Shown here piece by piece: positions 19,069 through 22,587 of a stretch of 22,587 nt of DNA (its first letter is position 1; every line of letters starts with the position of its first letter). The notes beneath the pieces are model-generated. The model was not told the origin of the DNA. It saw only the letters and a program-made list of their open reading frames with translations, and made no database searches. A program made the translations under genes and the position numbers. The DNA is from Clostridia bacterium BRH_c25 (GTDB lineage Bacteria; Bacillota_A; Clostridia; Lutisporales; Lutisporaceae), in NCBI GenBank assembly GCA_001515955.1, contig LOES01000220.1, forward strand, positions 1 through 22,587. Direction: 5' to 3'.

Positions 19069-19686
19069 TTATTTCAAAAGTCTAAAAGCCTTCAAAATAG
19101 TCTCAAGAGTTGTTATAATATAATCCCTCAGCTCAAAACCATAACCACTGAGCCTCCATTTGAGACAGGCCATACTAAAACTTCCCCATATTATACCTGC
19201 CAGCTTTTCACTATCAATACTCCTTGATATTTCTCCACTCTTTTGTGCCTCAGCTATCATAGCTTCTAAAAACTCATAACGGCTCATGAAAATTCCCTTA
19301 ATCTTCTCCGTTAGCTGCGGATCGTGGGATAATACATCATACGCCTGAGTTATTGCAGTTATTTGAGGGTAGTTCTGATAATACTCGGCATAATAGTTCT
19401 GATAATACTCGGCATAAGCATTGATAAAATAGTTAACCGCCTCTATCGGCCTAAGATCTTTAAGCTTGATTGACTCTATAATGTCAGCGTCATACTGGGA
19501 ATAATGATCCAATATAGAAAGCATCAGTTCATTTTTGGTACGAAAATGCTTGAATATTGTTCCTTCAGAAATACCCTGCCTCTTTGCTATCTCCCTGGTA
19601 GACAAACCTTGAATGCCCAAATCATTTATTACCTCAACTGCGGTTAATATTATTGCTTCTTTTCTATGCAACGGCAGCCTATACAT
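19069..19686 (-). CDS. TetR/AcrR family transcriptional regulator
   Basis: A 205-residue regulator. The N-terminal helix-turn-helix (about 12-58) reads LSTREIAKRQGISEGTIFKHFRTKNEL, a typical TetR DNA-binding domain. The C-terminal ligand domain has an exact tandem duplication of eight residues, YAEYYQNY (91-106), encoded by a perfect 24-bp DNA repeat. GGAGG lies 6 bases before the ATG. Upstream is a consensus promoter covered by a perfect 11-bp inverted repeat, so self-repression is likely. No terminator is visible before cheY, 27 bases downstream, so it appears to head the chemosensory operon and may control it. The ligand is unknown. Confidence 0.9.
   Translation of the reverse strand: MYRLPLHRKEAIILTAVEVINDLGIQGLSTREIAKRQGISEGTIFKHFRTKNELMLSILDHYSQYDADIIESIKLKDLRPIEAVNYFINAYAEYYQNYYAEYYQNYPQITAITQAYDVLSHDPQLTEKIKGIFMSRYEFLEAMIAEAQKSGEISRSIDSEKLAGIIWGSFSMACLKWRLSGYGFELRDYIITTLETILKAFRLLK
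19370..19417. repeat. Exact 24-bp tandem duplication inside tetR
   Basis: Positions 19370-19393 and 19394-19417 are identical. The unit is in frame, so it adds eight residues (YAEYYQNY twice) to the regulator without breaking the reading frame. Perfect identity at all third codon positions points to a recent event or a slippage-prone site. Confidence 0.9.
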
Positions 19687-19697
19687 AATTTACCTCC

Positions 19698-19723
19698 TTG
19701 GTGAGTAATCACTTACTCACCAA
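19698..19723. promoter_or_regulatory. Palindromic operator upstream of tetR
   Basis: TTGGTGAGTAA and TTACTCACCAA form a perfect 11-bp inverted repeat with a 4-base spacer. It starts one base after the -10 box, covers the predicted transcription start and ends next to the ribosome binding site. Position and form fit an autoregulatory TetR-family operator. Confidence 0.85.
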
Positions 19724-19724
19724 T

Positions 19725-19753
19725 ATTATAATTGGAAAATCTTTCTTTGTCAA
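19725..19753 (-). promoter_or_regulatory. Consensus sigma-A promoter of tetR and the chemosensory cluster
   Basis: TTGACA (19753..19748) and TATAAT (19730..19725) are both exact consensus matches, separated by 17 bases on the minus strand. An intrinsically strong promoter with an operator on top is typical of a repressed gene. No other strong promoter is evident before cheY. Confidence 0.9.
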
Positions 19754-19815
19754 TTACTGTTTTATATTGTTATTTTTTGTAATTTACTATAAATTTTTAT
19801 CATACTTTAAATAAC

Positions 19816-19839
19816 AAAAAAAAGTGGCCTTAGCCACTT
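19816..19839 (-). terminator. Rho-independent terminator after rpoN
   Basis: Perfect 7-bp stem AAGTGGC/GCCACTT with a 4-base loop, followed on the minus strand by a run of T. It lies about 75 bases after the rpoN stop and upstream of the tetR promoter. Confidence 0.9.
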
Positions 19840-19857
19840 CCATTTTATAACCTATTT

Positions 19858-19907
19858 GGGCGACTCATGAATCGCCCCTACTAAACCTCGAGTCTCGCAT
19901 CTCGTAT
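19858..19907. repeat. Intergenic palindrome plus heptamer repeats downstream of rpoN
   Basis: Positions 19858-19877 form a near-perfect palindrome, GGGCGA-C-TCATGA-A-TCGCCC, with one mismatched pair. Next to it, 19887-19907 reads as three heptamers: CTCGAGT, CTCGCAT, CTCGTAT. The palindrome resembles dispersed intergenic palindromic repeats, but copy number cannot be judged from this window. The heptamers recall those at positions 1-102. Confidence 0.5.
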
Positions 19908-19912
19908 CTGCT

Positions 19913-21328
19913 TTAATATCTTTTTCTCTTTGATGATGACAGTATCCCCAGCTCATCCCTGTACTTGGCTACTGTTCTTCTGGAAATCATATAGCCTTCC
20001 TTTACAAGGTAATCTGCTATATGCTGATCGCTTACAGGCTTGCTTGCATCCTCGCCGCTTACATAGTTCTTTATCATTTTTTTGATGCTTTCGGAGGAAA
20101 TTGCATCCCCATCCTGATTATCTACCCCGCTTTTGAAAAAATACTTGATTTCGAATATTCCTCTGGTGGTCTGAACATATTTGCCGCTTATAGCCCTGCT
20201 TACGGTTGATTCATGCACATTCACCATTTCTGCAATCTTCTTCAAAGTCATCGTCCTGAGATACATTGGACCCTTTTCGAAAAAATCCATCTGATACTCA
20301 AGTATGGCCTTCACAACGTTATACAATGTGTTCTTCCTGTGTTCAAGACTTCTGATAAGCCACATGGCAGAGGATAGTTTGTTGTTTATATAGGCAGAAG
20401 CCTGTGAGGATTTGTCCTCTGAGTTCAAAATATTCTTGTAATATTGATTGATCATTAGTCTGGAACCATAGTGGTCATTTATTATGACAACATACTCATT
20501 TCCAATCTTCTCAATGTATACATCCGGAGTCACATATTTTGTTGAGGCACTTCCCTCAAAGGCCCGTCCGGGCTTAGGCTCAAGATTTTTTATAATATCA
20601 CTGTAATTTTGGGCTTCTTCAATGCTTATAGAAAGTTTTTTCGAAATGTTGTTCAGCCTGTTGCATGCAATGTCATCCAAATGATTTTTCACAATTACTT
20701 CAATTGTTTCATCAAGGATATCTTTGTTTTTCAGCTGTATCAGAAGACATTCCTTTAAATCAATTGCACCTACTCCAAAAGGCTCAAAGGTCTGAATAAT
20801 GCCTAATGCTTCTTTCACTGCATCCATATCTACAGAAAGAATTTCAGACATATCTTCCTGAGTCGCGGTAAGGTATCCGTTTTCATCAAGACATTCTATA
20901 ATATATTCACCTATATCTCTGAGCTTTTCGTTTATCGGAGAAACTCTAAGCTGTGAAATCAGGTGATCCTTTAATGTATATGAATAGGTTATGAAATTTT
21001 CATAAGAGAATTCAGAATTTTCATCGCTGTCAAAGCCCTCCATTGAATAGCTTTTTCCTTGGAACTGAAGGTATTCTTTCCAGTCAATCTCTTTTTCTTT
21101 TTCCTTTTCTTTTTCTTTTTCCTCTTTGTCTTGTTTTTGCTGCACTTCGGGCTTTTCATCCCTGTTATCATCCACCAGGTCAAGAACAGGATTAGCTTCC
21201 AGTTCATGCTGTATAAGTTCTTCAAGCTCCACTGCAGGAAGTTGAAGTATCTTCAGCGCCAGTTTAAGCTCCGGTGTCATTATAAGCTTTTGCTGCTGCT
21301 CTATGATCAGATCATATCCCATTCTCAT
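19913..21328 (-). CDS. rpoN: RNA polymerase sigma-54 factor
   Basis: Alternative sigma factor that recognises -24/-12 promoters and needs ATP-driven activator proteins. The 471 residues show region I (MGYDLIIEQQQKLIMTPEL, ELEANPVLD), an acidic/charged region II, the core-binding domain, a helix-turn-helix (IAEMVNVHESTVSRAISGKY) and the diagnostic RpoN box SRRTVAKYRDELGI (449-462). Region II holds an alternating Lys-Glu run (about 69-80), a low-complexity feature. The ATG has GGGGGTGA upstream. It appears to be a single-gene unit with its own promoter and terminator. No sigma-54 activator gene is adjacent, and I found no clear -24/-12 promoter in the window. Confidence 0.96.
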   Translation of the reverse strand: MRMGYDLIIEQQQKLIMTPELKLALKILQLPAVELEELIQHELEANPVLDLVDDNRDEKPEVQQKQDKEEKEKEKEKEKEIDWKEYLQFQGKSYSMEGFDSDENSEFSYENFITYSYTLKDHLISQLRVSPINEKLRDIGEYIIECLDENGYLTATQEDMSEILSVDMDAVKEALGIIQTFEPFGVGAIDLKECLLIQLKNKDILDETIEVIVKNHLDDIACNRLNNISKKLSISIEEAQNYSDIIKNLEPKPGRAFEGSASTKYVTPDVYIEKIGNEYVVIINDHYGSRLMINQYYKNILNSEDKSSQASAYINNKLSSAMWLIRSLEHRKNTLYNVVKAILEYQMDFFEKGPMYLRTMTLKKIAEMVNVHESTVSRAISGKYVQTTRGIFEIKYFFKSGVDNQDGDAISSESIKKMIKNYVSGEDASKPVSDQHIADYLVKEGYMISRRTVAKYRDELGILSSSKRKRY

Positions 21329-21379
21329 TTTATCACCCCCGGATGGATTTGATTGAAACCGCTGTTACTCACAATATTA

Positions 21380-21388
21380 ATTATAGCA
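21380..21388 (-). promoter_or_regulatory. Extended -10 promoter of rpoN
   Basis: TGCTATAAT on the minus strand matches the extended -10 form TGnTATAAT. There is no good -35 at 17 bases, consistent with an extended -10 promoter. The leader to the ATG is about 45 bases. Confidence 0.65.
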
Positions 21389-21433
21389 CATTTATAGGTC
21401 AAGTCATAACTATTTGCCATGTAACTATATGGC

Positions 21434-21461
21434 AAAAAGAATGCGCTGCTAAGCACATTCT
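21434..21461 (-). terminator. Rho-independent terminator after the ABC permease genes
   Basis: A 9-bp stem AGAATGTGC/GCGCATTCT with one G-U pair and a 6-base loop is followed on the minus strand by TTTTT. It ends the permease operon. Confidence 0.88.
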
Positions 21462-21487
21462 TCTGATATTGCATTATTTTATACTAT

Positions 21488-22378
21488 CTACTTTTCGCCT
21501 TTTTCATAAGGTTTCCCTCCTGCAGCCGGACCGACGGATTTACCAACAAACCCTGATACTGCAAGCATAGTCAATATGTAAGGCAGTGCAAACAGAAACT
21601 CCTTAGGGATGGGCAGATTAGTTGCAATTGTCTGCAGCGCATCGGCAAAGCCGAAGAAGAGACAAGCCAGTGCTGCTCCTATAGGATTCCATTTGCCAAA
21701 TATCAAAGCAGCTAAAGCGATAAAGCCTTTACCGGCAATCATACCTTCCTTGAAAAGACTAAGAGAGCCTATAGAAAGTGAAGCTCCACCTATTCCGGCA
21801 AGTACGCCGCTTATTGTCACGCATATATACCTTATTACATATACATTAACACCTAATGTGTCAGCTGCTCTTGGATGCTCGCCAACAGCGCGTATCCTTA
21901 AGCCGAAAGGAGTCTTGTACATCACATAGTAAGCTGCAATGACCATGGCAAATGCCAGGTAGCTAAAGAAGTTGAAGGGACCCCAAGCCTGGAAGTATTC
22001 TACATTATCAGTCTGTCCCGGTCTTCCCCATATCTCAACCAGCAGGAAGGTTGTAAGGCTGGCTGCCAGAATATTGATAGCAGTACCGACTATAACTTGA
22101 TTTGCTTTAAAGTATATGCTCAAAAATGCCAAAAGCAATCCGAACAGGCCGCCTATAACCATGGCACCAAGCAAGCCTGCCCATGGCGATCCGGTCTTGA
22201 AGGAGAAGAAAACCGCACTGAATGCACCCACTGTCATTATACCTTCAAGGCCTATATTAAATACACCGGATCTTTCGGAGAAGTTGCCCCCAAGGGAAGC
22301 GAATATCAATGGGGTGGCGGATCTTATGGTGGCCGTTAATATTATGCCCAGTATAGTTATAATACCTACGTTTTCCAT
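21488..22378 (-). CDS. ABC transporter permease, BMP/nucleoside importer type (NupQ/YufQ-like)
   Basis: Integral membrane subunit of an ABC importer, in the BPD_transp_2/LivH-like permease family used by BMP-lipoprotein nucleoside importers. The 296 residues hold eight to ten hydrophobic segments. Typical motifs are ATPLIFASLGGNFSERSGVFNIGLEG near the N-terminus, the cytoplasmic coupling loop with TPFGLRIRAVGEHPRAADTLGVN, and GKGFIALAALIFGKWNP. The ATG at 22378 is chosen because GGAGG lies 9 bases upstream; an in-frame TTG at 22387 sits on the Shine-Dalgarno. The start is one base from the stop of the upstream permease, so the two are translationally linked. Substrate is inferred from family only; nucleosides are most likely. 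Confidence 0.92.
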   Translation of the reverse strand: MENVGIITILGIILTATIRSATPLIFASLGGNFSERSGVFNIGLEGIMTVGAFSAVFFSFKTGSPWAGLLGAMVIGGLFGLLLAFLSIYFKANQVIVGTAINILAASLTTFLLVEIWGRPGQTDNVEYFQAWGPFNFFSYLAFAMVIAAYYVMYKTPFGLRIRAVGEHPRAADTLGVNVYVIRYICVTISGVLAGIGGASLSIGSLSLFKEGMIAGKGFIALAALIFGKWNPIGAALACLFFGFADALQTIATNLPIPKEFLFALPYILTMLAVSGFVGKSVGPAAGGKPYEKGEK

Positions 22379-22379
22379 T

Positions 22380-22587
22380 CTATTCAACCTCCCCTTTCTC
22401 TATACTTCTCTTCAATTCCTTGTTCTGTTTTATTTGTTCCGCCACCACTCTTACAAAGTTTGCAGCTACGAATAATATGATTATCCCTTGAATAATTCCC
22501 ACAACCTCTTTAGGGATTCCTTGTATCTGCATAAGCGGTCCGCCTTTTTGCAATATACCAAAAAGGAAAGCAGACAGTATAACCCCT
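22380..22587 (-). CDS. ABC transporter permease, partial C-terminus (NupP/YufP-like)
   Basis: Only the last 68 codons are in the window; the gene begins beyond its end. The readable part has a hydrophobic stretch, the segment GIPKEVVGIIQGIIILFVAA and a charged tail ending KGEVE. This matches the C-terminus of the partner permease in BMP-type nucleoside importers, which normally pairs with the permease that follows. The ATPase and lipoprotein genes are expected further upstream. Its last codons (GGGGAGG) form the ribosome binding site of the next gene. Confidence 0.85.
   Translation of the reverse strand, partial: GVILSAFLFGILQKGGPLMQIQGIPKEVVGIIQGIIILFVAANFVRVVAEQIKQNKELKRSIEKGEVE

Noticed and set aside
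21059..21352. Phe-rich plus-strand frame suggesting a small membrane protein
   Set aside because: The Phe run is the antisense of the Lys/Glu purine tract of rpoN; no ribosome binding site.

Overview
The window looks like a stretch of chromosome from an anaerobic, fairly low-GC member of the Clostridia. The support is the cggR-gap-pgk-tpiA-eno glycolytic order, strong AGGAGG-type ribosome binding sites, a chemosensory cluster with a clostridial-style CheY, and a membrane pyrophosphatase next to glycolysis. The species cannot be fixed from the sequence; a cellulolytic Ruminiclostridium/Acetivibrio-type relative is a guess. Every gene I accept lies on the minus strand, so transcription runs from high to low coordinates. 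No rRNA, tRNA, CRISPR array, insertion sequence or prophage gene was seen, and no gap between genes exceeds 300 bases.

Reading in the direction of transcription: (1) 22587-21434, the end of one permease and a complete second permease of a BMP/nucleoside-type ABC importer (NupP/NupQ-like), closed by a terminator. (2) 21385-19816, rpoN (sigma-54) with an extended -10 promoter and its own terminator, followed by a palindrome and a short heptamer repeat cluster. (3) 19753-8583, a chemosensory cluster opened by a TetR-family regulator: tetR, cheY, cheA, cheW, mcp, cheR, cheB, a large four-PAS hybrid histidine kinase, and a stand-alone receiver protein before a strong terminator. The tetR promoter is a consensus sigma-A promoter whose start site is covered by a perfect 11-bp inverted repeat, so the regulator probably controls itself and perhaps the whole cluster. 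No flagellar gene, cheC, cheD or cheV is present. (4) 8538-2938, the central glycolytic operon: cggR, gap, pgk, tpiA, eno. A sigma-A promoter is followed by a CggR-type operator with the repeat spacing known from Bacillus subtilis. Phosphoglycerate mutase is not in the operon. (5) 2793-1, secG, a K+-dependent-type membrane pyrophosphatase (hppA), a terminator, and a small DUF1294 membrane protein, ending in a second cluster of degenerate heptamer repeats.

Functionally, glycolysis from glyceraldehyde-3-phosphate to phosphoenolpyruvate is encoded as one regulated unit beside an ion-pumping pyrophosphatase that could recover energy from PPi. The chemosensory block has everything needed for receptor, kinase, adaptation and response regulator function, but the leading TetR gene and trailing hybrid kinase/receiver pair suggest a dedicated, possibly non-flagellar, signalling pathway. 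The most unusual details are a degenerate HPt-like tail on the hybrid kinase with Asn where the phosphorylated His should be, an exact 24-bp in-frame duplication inside tetR, and related heptamer repeats at two distant intergenic sites.
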